Shown here one piece after another: positions 31,461 to 44,092 of a stretch of 64,000 nucleotides of DNA. This DNA comes from Prunus persica (lineage: Eukaryota; Streptophyta; Magnoliopsida; Rosales; Rosaceae). Both the position numbers and the translations under genes were made by a program. The notes under the pieces are model-generated. The model worked only from the letters and a program-made list of their open reading frames with translations. It was not told the origin of the DNA and made no database searches. The stretch spans positions 42,045,897 to 42,109,896 of the forward strand of contig NC_034009.1 of the NCBI RefSeq assembly GCF_000346465.2. Direction: 5' to 3'. How positions within the stretch are numbered: the first letter of the stretch is position 1; each line of letters starts with the position of its first letter.

Positions 31461-34400
31461 TATATTTGGGTTAATTCAGGAGGCAGAAACCTGGTAAATA
31501 TTGCTGTACAGCACTGCGACTTGCCTGGAAAATTTCAAAACAAGAAACCAAATCAAAATGTGTTAGGCCTATGAATATTTGGTATATATTGCTAATAGCT
31601 CAAATAAGAAGGAAAAAAAAAAAACAAAAAACTAGAATGATGACAACAAATTAATTGGCTGTGAAAATAACGTTGACTGTGAATTTGAATTACACATTTA
31701 AATTTCGCTATTATAGACTATAATTCACATTATTTAAACATTTCGTATATGACATATCAGATTGTGAATTTAAACACCACACATTAAAATTTATATCAAT
31801 AATCTAGGATCTCACAATATAAACCCTGGCTTTAGACTTACACGTGGGTTGGTAGATGGCACCACGTGTTGTTTTCATGTCATGCATGTATATATGTGTA
31901 TATGTATCCATACTGTTGCTTGTATGGGGACCCCACAAAAATTGAATGTGTACACCGTTGAGATGATGGGATTACTTAATATCATCATGATCTACGGTCC
32001 AAATGCATTACTGTTTGCTATCCGACGAGAAGAATATGATAATATGTAAATAAAAACAAGAAGCAAAAATTGGAGAAGTACAAAAGGAAACGTATCAGCA
32101 TGCAAACCTGGAAACCAGAATTTCAACCCTATTTTTCAGTTTCTTAATTTCATCCTTTTGCTTCAATCATAATTTGCATATAACTAAACAAATAAATTAA
32201 TTAAATATCATGTTAGTGTCAGACCCCGAATTTAAGACGGAGATGAAGACTCATGGGAGTCATGAATCTTGACAATTGTGTGTGTGTGTGTGTGTTTTTT
32301 TTCCTTTTGGTAGTGCTAAGCTGAAAGAGATGGTAATAATATTAAAAATAATGTGAACTTTAAGCATTGAGTTGTGATCTTTATTAAAAGAGAAAAAGGA
32401 GAACCTAAATCCACAAAAAAAAACACTGAATTCAGGCAATGTGAGAGAAGTAAGAATAACCCAGAAAGGAAATTAATATTAAAAAGATTACAATTACAAA
32501 GAAATGAATTAGTGAGCAACTATTCAATGATTTGACAAACAAAGCGCAACCCACTAAAGAATAAAGCATAAAACCTCTAAAAGAAAAGAGCAAAAGTTTT
32601 CAGAATTAGGATAGGTCGAGAGTTCGATCTCATATAATTTATCGAAAATATCACAAATCGTTAATTTCATTCTATGAAACAAACACTTGAAACTTACAGG
32701 AGGAAAATGAATAAAGGTGGAGATGATGATCAGTGGGTTTGTTGTCACAAAAGGGATGATATACAAGGTGGAGAAGAAGAGGGTACGAAGCACACTACTC
32801 ATAATGATTAAGGGAGAGAGATAGAGGCACCGTCACCAAAAGAGATCGTATTGTTTTTTGGCTTAATACAAAGACTTCATAAAATTTGGGAGCTAAAGTG
32901 TCGTCGTTTTTGGGTTTTATTTGATTTTATTATTATTTATTTTACACGTAGTTTAAGTGTTTGTTTGCTAGTTTGTTTGAGTTTGTTTGTTAGCCTAGTC
33001 TATCTTCTCTGTCTAATTAGAAGGATGTGTGATGTGTTCTAAAAATAGGCAGCGTTTTGGGGATTACCGTGATAACCGAATACGACTCGGCATATTATTA
33101 TTTTTCCCACTCAAATTTAGATGGTTTTTTTTTATAAAAAAAATGATATAATTCTTTTATTTTTGTCAACTTTAGAAGTTATTATCTGCACAATTTTTTT
33201 TAAGCGATAATTTACTTCAATCTAATTTAAATTACATGGAGGGAAATTCGAATTCTGCTGCATATAAAGAGCATATCTGCTCTAACCAACTTGACTAGCC
33301 CATGTATGCCTTCACATACATTTCAAAAGTTTCCATAACTTAAAATGGTTCTTAAAACTCATCTGATAAATGTCACATTTGGGCACACATAACATGACAT
33401 GACACATAAAAGATTATTACGATGACCGCAATATTCTGTTAATTTAGACTTTTTTTAAATTTTAAATGTCAAGGATTAAATTACATTTTTTTAATAGTAA
33501 AGGATTAAATTTCTAGTTAAATAATACCGATTGGCATTTATGATGTTTGGATTAAAGTTCTTGTATATGTTGCTTGGCACGCTACGAATTTTGCAAGCTG
33601 TTTATAGCTGACGTCTTTTTGAGATGTTCGATAAAATTGAAACAGTATCGAGGAGATTGGCATGCATGGTTGTTATTCTCCTTAGATAACGATATAAAAT
33701 TAAATCCAGAACCAAAAAAAAAAAAAAACGAAAGCCAGAATTCATTTTTTCTAAAAATAATTAAAATAATTTATACATGCATGAATTTATCCAATGGTTT
33801 TAATTGTCATTTACAATTTTATAATGTCTTCTTTGGTCTATAATGTGTTATCTTGGACGAGAATGAAATTTAATGTGGAATTATGGTTCCGGTAGTGATC
33901 AAAGTTGGTTTCGGTCATTACAAAGATGAAGGGTCAGGATTCATTGCCATAAAGCGAGTCAACTCATGCAAAACAACAAACCCACAAAGCTGACCAAGAC
34001 TCGTATGCAAAATCCAAAATTGCACCGTCGGATCAAGAGGCCTAAACCAACCTGGGTAGGTAAGTTACAGGCTTAGAGTTAAGCCGAAATGGGCTCATGA
34101 GCACTGCCTTTTGAGGGCAAAAGTTAGCCTGTCAAGTGCAGGGCAGCCATTGTTGCAACAAGTCAGGGAGAGTTAAGCCCAAATAGGCCCATGGGCACTG
34201 TGGCTTTTGAGGGCAAAAGTTCGCCTGTCAGGTGCAGGGCAGCCATTCTTCCAACAAGTCGGGGGAGCATGTTAAGGAGTTCAATCCAGCCATGCGATAG
34301 TAACATTTTCATTGATCAGCTGGCTATTAAAGGCCACCTCATTATAACCATATAGAATCACACACAAAATCCTACCGTAAATCCACATCCATTGTATGGG

Positions 34401-34718
34401 TTTTACGTTTCATACTGAATATGTGATGACAATTTAATGGAGGAGATGATTGAGCAATATGCATCCATTTCAGTTAAAGCTTTGGAGACGATGAATAATA
34501 ATACGAGAAAACCAAAGGAAACCCCCGAAATGTGAATTCTCTAGTACAACAAAATTAACTTTAAATGATTCTCAAAACACCAGGCATCATGTCACTACAA
34601 AGATAACAAAGACAGCATCGCCATAGAATAAAAGGAGTACTTCATTGGTGGTGAAAAGAGAGGAAAATCTTTGAAAAACAATACTACTTTCGATTTAGAG
34701 AGGATAAACTACAGTCGC
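31461..34718. other. Intergenic region
   Basis: No supported gene. It contains a GT microsatellite near 32,279-32,294. The stretch 31,340-31,460 and just beyond is the likely FAF leader. A 94-bp tandem duplication (34,077-34,264) is listed separately. Confidence 0.4.
34077..34264. repeat. 94-bp tandem duplication
   Basis: Two direct copies sharing AGTTAAGCC, GGGCAAAAGTT, GCCTGTCA and GTGCAGGGCAGCCATT words, with a few substitutions. No coding role seen. Confidence 0.75.
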
Positions 34719-35937
34719 TCACTGACCACCAGGCAGCGTCTTGATAATATCCGAATCACCTGCACATTATCAAAACAAGTGACAAGTCAGTTTCTGATAT
34801 CAATTAGGACGTAAACAAATCGCTTGAAATGATAATAGAACTATGGAGTACCTGCATCAATGATGCTAAGGCATGAAACTCGGAAATACTTTCCACATGC
34901 TGTACCGAGATCAACATTGTCTGAAAACAGAAAAAAGGGTCAGCCAAATGAAAAGGTAGAAGTATAGTAAAGATAAATATTTCCTTTGTTGACAAATTTT
35001 ATCAGCAGTACATGAATATAAGTACGGTAGTACCCAGCATCCTTCCCCGCACACAAGTCCTAAATAAAAGATGTGAAAATGGCATTCCTCTTCCGCTTAA
35101 AATAGGGAAGAACAATAAGAAATTTCATGCATGTGCCAAACATGGAGAATCCGGACATAGAAGCATCATTTAATATGAAAAATCCAACCGGCAAGATCAC
35201 GCAAAGAGCAGGATCAACAATACAAAGTATGTTAGCAAATGATTAAGAACTAAGACTAAGGCAATCTTGCACGATGGTTTAACCTACACGCTGAGACAAG
35301 TTACCACCTCTAAGAGCCAATAAATATCCCATTAACTAGCACTTCCTAAACAACAGCTATTTTAATCAAAGCTTCCATTAAACTTGAGCTAAACACTTCC
35401 CATCCAAGATTACAACAAAAATTTTAATTGTTTTTTCAATCATGTTACTACATACAAAAACTAACTCCTCCAATTGCACAAACAGGTAAAATCTAAAAAG
35501 CATTTCAAACTTTCATACTAAATACATAACAAATCTGATGCAAACCCATATAATATGGCAATAGAGCACTTACTTCCATTGTAGTGGTGAACTCCAACCT
35601 TGGCGAGCATAGCGTAGTATTCGATTTCAGACTTCCGCAGAGGAGGGCAGTTGTTAGAAATTATAATCAACTTCCCTGCAATTTTTTTCCCCCAAAACAA
35701 AACAAATCCATATTCAAAAATCAGAAACTAACCCAATAAAAATAAACCAAATCATAGTAAAATGGATACAAAAGAAAGATTTGAAAATCCCAAAAGATAT
35801 TAAATCGTACCTTTGGAGTTACGAAGAGAGTCGATGACTGTCTTGTACCCCAGAGTGTACTTGCCACTCTTCATCACCAGAGCGAGCCTGGTGTTGATGC
35901 TCTCATGGGTCTTCTTCGTCTTCTTCGGCACCACCAT
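34719..35937 (-). CDS. RPL30: 60S ribosomal protein L30 (eL30)
   Basis: Four exons: 35,937-35,811, 35,675-35,574, 34,920-34,852 and 34,759-34,719. They join in frame to 339 nt, or 112 residues, the exact usual length. The protein begins [20 protein letters not shown] and contains [65 protein letters not shown] and the tail IKTLPGGQ, all typical of eL30. It is a structural protein of the large cytosolic ribosomal subunit. The four-exon layout with phase-1 breaks is also usual. It is transcribed away from the aspartic protease gene from a shared promoter with ribosomal-gene motifs. Confidence 0.95.
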
Positions 35938-36379
35938 TTTTGAAGCTTCTGAGATTCTTCGCTTTTAGCCCTCGAAATGATCTCTCGTTTTGCGGCTGAA
36001 AAACCAAAACTAAAGGAGATGAAGACCCGTTTGCTGCTAGGGTTTTAGTATTTTATGCCGCTGAGAGATGGTCTTGCACCTGCCACTCACGTGACTGACT
36101 TAGGTTTTCTTTTTCGTGGGCCGCAAGTTAAATGGGCCTAGACGATAAAGCCCACTAGCGGCAAACGTGTTTTTTGTTTTCAATAACAATTCACGGGAAT
36201 ATTATTGAAGCTAGTGCGTACTGTGCACCATCGCGCACTTTAGCAAACCTCTCTGCTTTCGTCTCTGCGCAGTTCACTACTCTCTCAACTCCGAAAGCCT
36301 CAAACTTTCTTCCATCTCCTTCTTCTTCCTCCAATTACTTTCCACATTTCAAACCCTAGAGTTTCCTCTGCGGCTTCTC
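35938..36379. promoter_or_regulatory. Divergent promoter between RPL30 and the aspartic protease gene
   Basis: The 442 bp between the two start codons hold a telo-box (TAGGGTTTT, 36,038-36,046), site II elements TGGGCC (36,117-36,122 and 36,133-36,138) and an inverted one, AGCCCA (about 36,149-36,154). A second telo-box, AAACCCTA (36,351-36,358), lies in the protease leader. Telo-box plus site II is the known signature of ribosomal-protein and growth-linked promoters in plants. Confidence 0.7.
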
Positions 36380-39300
36380 ATGGCGGGTCGCGCCATTCTA
36401 TTCCTTCTGTGGGCTTGCCTCTTCGTAAACGGTTCTCTTTCGCTCACATTATCGTCGAAGCTCGTGCACCGCTTCTCTGAGGAAGCCATGGCAGTATGGG
36501 AGTCGAGAGGTGGCGATAACGCGTCCTTGAAGCCATGGCCGAAGAGGAACAGCTTGAATTACTTCCAGCTTCTTCTGCAAAGCGATCTGAAGCGGCAGAA
36601 ACTGAAGCTCGGCTCCAAGTACGAGCATCTATTTCCGTCTGAAGGAAGCCAGACCTTGTTCTTCGGGAATGAGCTCGATTGGTGAGTGGACTTCACCCTG
36701 TGTGGTTCCTCAGAAAACAAAGGAAAAGAAAAAAGTGGAGGAAACAAAATAAAATTGTATTTTTCCTGAAAATTAATTAATTTTTATGGCGGCCGCTGAT
36801 TATGGTAATTTCATTTTTTATTTTTTTTTTATTTTTCAGGTTACATTATACGTGGATTGACATAGGTACACCGAATGTTTCGTTTATGGTTGCATTGGAT
36901 GCTGGGAGCGATTTGCTTTGGGTCCCATGTGATTGCATACAATGTGCTCCTTTGTCTGCCTCCTATTATGATACTTTGGTACCTTTACCTTCTCTAATTT
37001 TTTGGGTCCCATTATAACTGTATCTATTTTTTGTCCACTAATTACGTTCTAATTTCCTACTTGGCATTTTCAATTTTGACATCTTTATTAAATTCCACCA
37101 ATTAACTGTATCGTTCTTCTTGATTATTATTTGGTCTATGAAATAGCTGGTTTCTTCTTCTCTGTTTAAGTCTGGTAAGAAACAATGGAATAGCTAAAAT
37201 CTAGACTTCTAGTATCGTTTTGACTGCTTAGCTACCCCGAGTTCATAGATTTTGATTTGAACCTGTATTATTAAATTGTTATGGAAATCCCATATCACAG
37301 AAAGACAGAAATGATAGAAATGGGATTATAGGAAACAATGTAATAGCTAAAATATTGTGGCATGAAATTGTAGACATTACATCTAGGAATGGTAACGGGT
37401 TTAGCAGTTAATTCCAATGATTGATTGGCAGGTGCTCCCCCATTTTCGGAGCATCTATGGTGCAGGATAGGGACCTAAATGAGTATAGCCCGTCTTTATC
37501 AAGGACCGGCAAACAACTAAGTTGCAGTCACCAGTTATGCAAGTCGACCGCCAATTGTAAAGGTCCAGAGGAGCCTTGCCCTTACATTGTTCAGTACAAG
37601 TCAGATGACACTGCAAGTTCTGGGTTTCTGATTGAGGATGTTTTGCATTTGACATCAGCCAGCAAAAATTCAACACCAAGTTCTGTGCAGGCTTCGGTCG
37701 TTTTTGGGTGTGTTTTCGTTTTGCTGCTCTGCTTGTAAATCTTGGGAGTTGGGGATCTGATACGCAGGAATATCATAAATCATGCTGTTGTTACTAATAT
37801 TTGATGTTTCTTTTCTCTGTTTTGTGAACAATGCAGCTGTGGTAGGAAGCAAAGTGGTGGCTATTTGGAAGGAGCTGCTCCTGATGGTGTCATGGGTTTG
37901 GGACCTGGGGAGATTTCAGTTCCGAGTGTACTTGCAAAAGCAGGAATGATTCAGAATTCATTTTCACTTTGTTTTGATGACAATGGTTCCGGGAGAATTC
38001 TCTTTGGTGACCAAGGGAATCTTGCCCAACACTATACTCCTTTCTTGCCTGCGGCGGGAAAATAGTATGTGAACCTTCAATTGCTGTTGGTTATATGAGC
38101 TAAGTAACCCTAGAGCTGCTCTAGCTTCGTTGGTACTTTTCTTTTATAAATAATTTTTCTGTTAATTGTTTCAGTGTTAATTATTTTGTTGGAGTAGAGC
38201 GCTTTTGTGTTGGGAGTTCCTGTCTCAAGCAAACTGGATTCCAAGCTCTGGTCGACAGTGGCTCATCTTTTACATATGTTCCAACTGAAGTTTATAAAAA
38301 AATTGTATTTGAGGTGCTGTTTAATTATTTTTCAATTTTATAAAATAAGCTTTATTATTCAGTGGCCTAAAAAATGAATGTTTGATGATTATAGTTTGAC
38401 AAACAAGTGAATGCTACTAGAATTAACATCCAACAGTCTCCTTGGAAGTACTGCTACAATGTCAGGTACATATTTTACCCGAGGAGAAATTCTTAAAGCC
38501 TTTTTTCCAATCCTGCCAAACTGAATGCCTGTTGTTTTCTTGTGATGCAAAGTTCATGGGAGTTGCTTAGCATTCCTACCATCAAACTCATGTTCCCTTT
38601 GAACCAAAGCTTTCTAGTCCATAAGCCAGTATTTTCTGAGTCTCTGAATCAGGCAAGTAATTCTACTTGAGCCCATAAAATTTTTAAGGCATTTCGTTCG
38701 GTTGATGACAAATACTAAATGATAATATGTAGAACTTGGTTTAGATAAGAACTGGTCAGATTTTGTAAATTTTGTTTTCTAGGCTTTATTCTGTGCAAAG
38801 ATCGCTTATAATCTAGGATGTGCTTATAATAAATATATTGAAATTTTTTGGTGCAGAAATACACAATATTCTGTTTGACTTTACTGCGGACAGATGATGA
38901 CTATGGTGTCATTGGACGTGAGTAGATCTCTATGCCTGTTCCTGTATACCGGAACCACTCTTCTCTATCTCTCTCTCTGATACATTATATTTTGATGACC
39001 TGAATTACATTTATGTCGCAGAGAACTTCATGGTGGGTTACCGCATGGTTTTTGACTGGGAAAATCTGAAGCTGGGTTGGTCCATTGCCAATTGTAAGTA
39101 CATAAAGTTTACTGCTCTGCTCACTGGAAGTTTTAATTCCTTAAGCTACACACTTTGCTTCTCATCTACATCAACTGGTGTTTCCAACATGCAGAATCTG
39201 CAGATTCATTTAAAGAACTCTTTGGATATGATAATACACAGTATTTAGCTTAATCTAAAGTAGCAAATTGACAGAATTTTGTGGATGATCCTCAAATTGT

Positions 39301-39987
39301 GGAACAGCTTAATATTATATGTGTTAAGCTGCTCATGAAAATTGATGTCGATGGAAAATATCTCTGGCCTGGCTTTCTTAGTGCAAGTTTAGGCAGGATT
39401 TTCCCTCATTTTCTGTTCAAAACCTGTCAGTGGTCAGATGCTCTTGACATCTCTGTTATCTAATAACCTCTATTGAAGCTTTTGCGCTCCGTTATTATTT
39501 GAAATCAACCCTTGGATTGGACCTTTCATGTTTAGATCACCTTCTTGAAGACATATTAAACCTAGCACTGCCAATAAACTCTTTTGCTCCCCCTCACCTG
39601 TACGACGATAATGGGGAAGTCTTGTCTATATGGTGTGTTTGTAATCAGTTGATGCTAGAAAAATTTCCACCAAGGTTCTTAATATCAACTGTGATCAAAC
39701 CCCCTCTTTAATGACCTGCAGTAACATTGTAGTCACTCTTTGATTCTGCAGGTGAAGATAACGGTAATGGTAAAAGAGTTAATCACACACCGTCAAATAA
39801 CGGGTCAACAAGCCAACTGCCAACCAGTGAGCAACAGAGTATCCCTAACGCTCATGCTGTTGCACCTGCCACAGCAAGGAACACACCCTCCAAATCCTCT
39901 GTAGCAGCATCCAGGCAAATCCCTCTCCTGCTCTGTTTGACAAGTTCATTACTATTGCTAATGCGTCTATTAATCTTATCTTGTTGA
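36380..39987 (+). CDS. Aspartic proteinase-like protein 1 (A1 family, GPI-anchor type)
   Basis: Ten exons: 36,380-36,681; 36,840-36,978; 37,466-37,707; 37,837-38,064; 38,175-38,313; 38,395-38,465; 38,553-38,652; 38,857-38,917; 39,022-39,093; 39,752-39,987. All joins keep frame and give 529 residues. There is a signal peptide (LLWACLFVNGSLSLTLSS), then the first catalytic motif as DAGSDLLWVPCDC. The second is LVDSGSSFTYVP, and near the end come GQNFMVGYRMVFDWENLKLG and W. The Ser/Asn/Thr-rich tail and final hydrophobic stretch (LLLCLTSSLLLLMRLLILS-like) look like a GPI-anchor signal. Family members are secreted or membrane-tethered proteases. Intron 7 begins with GC (CAG|GCAAGT): the nearby GT would shift the frame to an early stop. 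The first Asp motif has Ala where most proteases have Thr or Ser. Confidence 0.9.
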
Positions 39988-42900
39988 ACCTCTGGAACAT
40001 GTAAATAAAATTCTTTATAGTTTTGGTGTATCTAATTTCAGTTCATAGATATCTTGTTTCTGTACTGTGTGCCTTTTTTGTAATGTTGCTAAATGGACCA
40101 CGTAATTGTTTATGAATTATGATCTCCTTAGATTTGATTCTGTCTTTGTTTATTTTCAAATTATTGTCATATTGTTGACAAATTTTCCAACGGACTGATT
40201 AGATCCAGCAAATATTTAGGAGATGAAAAATATATCCAGATTGGAAAATTGACAGAGACATCGTAGTTTTTAATATAGTTTGTCGGAATTCAATCCCATG
40301 GCATGGTAGAATGTGGATGCTGCTTTTAATATAGGTTGTTCGAGGATAAGGCATATTATGATGATCACACGTGTCCCTCTCGGAAAGGAGAAGGGTCTTC
40401 ATCCGGGGGGCTCATTGTCATGGATAAGGTAAATTGATAATTTCTGCCCAAGGAAAAAGATGATCAGATGGATGACGCCTGCTATTCTAGTCCATTCCCT
40501 ACCTGACAGATTTTATGTATCACGAGACTCACTTCCATTAGAGGCTTTGCAAGCAGATGTCTGTGTTTAGATTTTCACAAAACTTTCTAGGTTGCACTGC
40601 ACCTAGAAAGAAGCCTAGCCTGTTTCTTGTGCTCAAATTATTGAAGTTGCCACACACTGTTCATACTTTATATAATTGGTGCGTCGTTGTTGAGTGGGGG
40701 CCTAGCCACTTTCAGATTGTGCATCTTCCACAGGGCCTAAAAAGCCATGCTCCACAATCAACTTTGTTAAAGAGGCAATAAAAATATACTCTCTCTTTGG
40801 AGGCATATCATCATGACTCGTGTCAAGCTGATTTGACTACATTTTTGTGCATATTAAGCCATGCATGCATGCAATCCAATCCAAGCACCAATTATGAACC
40901 CAACAAAAACAAAACAAAACAAAACAAAAAAAGTAGTTTTAAAAGTAGGGCAGATTCCTTTGCATTTATACCATAAAGATGAGCTTCTCCATAGTAAGAA
41001 TTCTGATATATAGTAATTATTTTATTGGATGTCAGCTCGTTATTATCGTGCCACTATTATTGTAAAGAGAGAGAAAAGTAAAAAGGCATAATAAAAAATA
41101 CATAGTGTCAACACGGCAATAACGTTCGGACATATACATAGGATAATTTCTATATATGGATGTATATATACATAAAGATGACCTGAAACTTGAAGGCATA
41201 ATAAACTTGTGGCAATGAGGCAATCTTGAATATCTTGAACAAAGCCATACCGCCTGAAGTAGTTCTTCCTGTTTGGATTTTTTGGAAAAACTGAAACTCA
41301 TACTTGGTTGACAAACTTTGGTGAAGAGGACAGGAATATGTGGTGGACATCAGAAGAGACCATTTGACACACACATTTTCATTAGGGATTAGGGTTATGG
41401 GACAGGTTTTAGGCAATGATGTAGTACTATTTGGTACTTTAATTGGCAGGGGCCCCATGTTTGTAGCCCTCTGTCGCCATAGGAGATTGACACTTCAACC
41501 TTTAAAACCCTAGTGATTTTTCTTAAAAAGGAACTCAAATTTTTTCAATATATGTTAAATTGTTTTAGGGATAATTAAAAGCAATGTAAAAATTCAACAT
41601 TTTAACAGAATTTCTCTTATAGTATAATTATGGTTATAAAAAATACATTAATGCATGTTTATTAATTCATAATCAGAATTAAAATAGGAAGTTAGCAGAA
41701 AAGTTAGATTATTCAACCCATCTCATTAATTCTCCCATAAAAACACCGTAGACTATATTGGTAATTTTTTTTTTTCCCCATTTTAGCAGAAAGAAATCTT
41801 AAAATATATCTCTAACATTAGTCTTTCGTATGAAATAAGTCCATACACATGCTGTATGTATACCTAATACCTTTGTTTATTGATTTCATAACCAAATTTG
41901 ACTTCCATTGAATGAGGATGAGAGACATGGACCATGCAATATTTTACCTTATCTCCCCAAAAGATTTTTCTTTTTCCCTGCATTTTCAAAATGGCTAGAC
42001 TTCTGAGAGCAACCGACCAATTTAATTTAATCCGAGGGCATATATCTAATCCCAATATGTTGGCTTGATTTAGGAGCAAACTCCTAATTAATTAAGCATC
42101 AAACCAATCTCTTTAGATTTTCTCTCCGTCAAAGATTTAAAAAAAAAGAAAAGAAAGAAGCAAAACCTTCGTTTTCATGGAGATGGAGGGAGCTAAGAAA
42201 CCCTAAATTTAATCCCGAGAAGATGCATGGTGCTTTCATAGTCATGAACTCACAGTGCAGCTTAGATGCCACATGGCAAAGCAGTGGGACCCATTGTGGC
42301 TTTAAATATTTGTTTTATATTTCTTTATTAAACTCCCTTTTTTTTCAACAGTCGCACCGCCCAAACATACCTCATTAATCACCCAATACAAATTCACAAG
42401 TCGACAATTGCTTGTGAACAAGTAGAGGAAAAACCACCAGCTCCATTTGACGGTGATTCTGTCAGGTGGCTTCTTATCAGCCATTGATGCCTAGGTTGAC
42501 CACGTTTCATGCATATCTTATGAAACGTGGCAGCAGCTGATGCGATTAGTTGTCGTGCATTTATTTATGAACTCATGCATGTTGCAGAGAAAGAGAGGGA
42601 GATTCAAAGTTTTGACAAGCGTTACTCTCAGACTTTACTACGTTGTTTACTTTTCTCCTTTCGTGTACCTTAAGCATTGAACTCTCCCTCCCTCTTTTTT
42701 CAAACTCAAAAGCATCTGGGTTCAATTTCCAGGCAAGACTTAGTTTACTTAATCAAAGCATATGCACCAAATATAACCAAAGGTACACATAAAAGTATCT
42801 TGGTCTTTTGTTGTTTTTTTAAAAGAGGGCCACTACTTTTTCATTTGGACATAATAAAATGCCCACACAAAAAAAGCGGTCAAATACCCGACACATACAA

Positions 42901-43478
42901 AAATTTCTCCTCATAAAGATAAGAGCTAAAGTGCCTCACCAATTATACAGCATCTTTAGAACCATTTTCTTTTGAGTTCTCGTGCTCTTTCAGATCAGTT
43001 TCAAAAGGGAATCCACAAGGGTTTGATTTGAGGGTCAGCTTCCTACAGTTTCTAGAACACAGCTAGCTAGCTAGGCCACCTTTTCTTTTATTTATTAAAT
43101 AATTTGGTTTATTTTATTAAGTTATCTTGGATAGCCATGATCTTTTTGATCTTTCACACTATAAAATCCGTAGATTAGAAGCCAGCAAGACCAAGACCAA
43201 GACTGGTGTATAATTTCCTCTCTCTAGTCACTCACTCATTCACCTTATTTCCTCAACAGCTCTCTTCATGCATTTCCTTTCGTGTACTCATTTGGAACAA
43301 ATTAACCAACAAGTATATTCAAACCCATCTCTTGCTTTTCTCTAGTAATTAGCTAGCTCTTGGAACCTCAAGCTTACACCTTCAAGCCTTCCTCATTTTG
43401 ATTTGTTTAAGCTTGTCCAAGGGCAATAACAATTGATCACTCTTTCTAGCTAGCTAGGGCTTTTGGAAGAAACTGAAA
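39988..43478. other. Intergenic region
   Basis: No gene supported. The first 100-200 bp are the protease 3'UTR. A perfect 11-bp inverted repeat is at 42,500-42,530. The last few hundred bases are the HIPP promoter, with a TATAAAAT box near 43,160 and a long leader. Confidence 0.45.
43160..43167 (+). promoter_or_regulatory. Probable TATA box of the HIPP gene
   Basis: TATAAAAT about 320 bases before the ATG. The CT-rich stretch 43,215-43,260 downstream fits a transcription start and long leader. Confidence 0.4.
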
Positions 43479-44092
43479 ATGGGAGTTCAAGGCACTTTGG
43501 AGTACTTGTCAAATCTACTAAGCAGTGCCAGAAGAGGCAAGAAGAAGAGGAAGCAAATTCAAACTGTAGCCGTCAAAATCAGGATGGACTGTGAGGGTTG
43601 TGCCCGCAAGGTCAAGAAGGTCCTCTCCGGCGTAAAAGGTAATTTCCATATTTTGTATGCAAAGTATTCAATCATGTGTATACATATAATCACGTTTCGA
43701 CAACAATCAACTTCATCAATGATCCAGATATATACCGTGTTGTAATATAATTTGTTTCGGTCGGAATTAACTTAATTTGATGATGATCACTAGGGGCAAA
43801 ATCTGTAGACATCGACTTGAAGCAGCAGAAGGCAACGGTGACTGGATATAACGTAGAGGCAAAGAAGGTGTTGAAGGCAGCTCAGTCGACTAAGAAGAAG
43901 TGTGAGTTGTGGCCTTATGTTCCATACACTCTGGTGGCCCATCCATATGTTTCTGGAGCCTATGACAAGAAGGCACCTCCTAATATGGTTAGGAAAGTTC
44001 CCGACACTGCAACCATCGGTGACACTGCTGTGGACGAGAGCTACACTATCATGTTCAGCGATGACAACCCAAATGCCTGCTCTGTCATGTAG
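43479..44092 (+). CDS. Heavy-metal-associated isoprenylated plant protein (HIPP20-27 group)
   Basis: Exon 1 is 43,479-43,638 and exon 2 is 43,794-44,092; the join GTAAAAG|GGGCAAAA encodes VKGAKSVDIDLKQQ, and the protein has 152 residues. It begins MGVQGTLEYLSNLL. An HMA domain spans about 28-95, with the metal-binding pair in RMDCEGCARKVKK, then ELWPYVPYTLVAHPYVSGAY and YDKKAPPNMVRKV. The end is FSDDNPNACSVM, a CaaX box for isoprenylation, so membrane attachment is expected. The length, intron position and both end motifs match the HIPP20-27 clade. Such proteins bind Cd, Zn or Cu and take part in metal handling and stress responses; the metal here is unknown. Confidence 0.95.
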
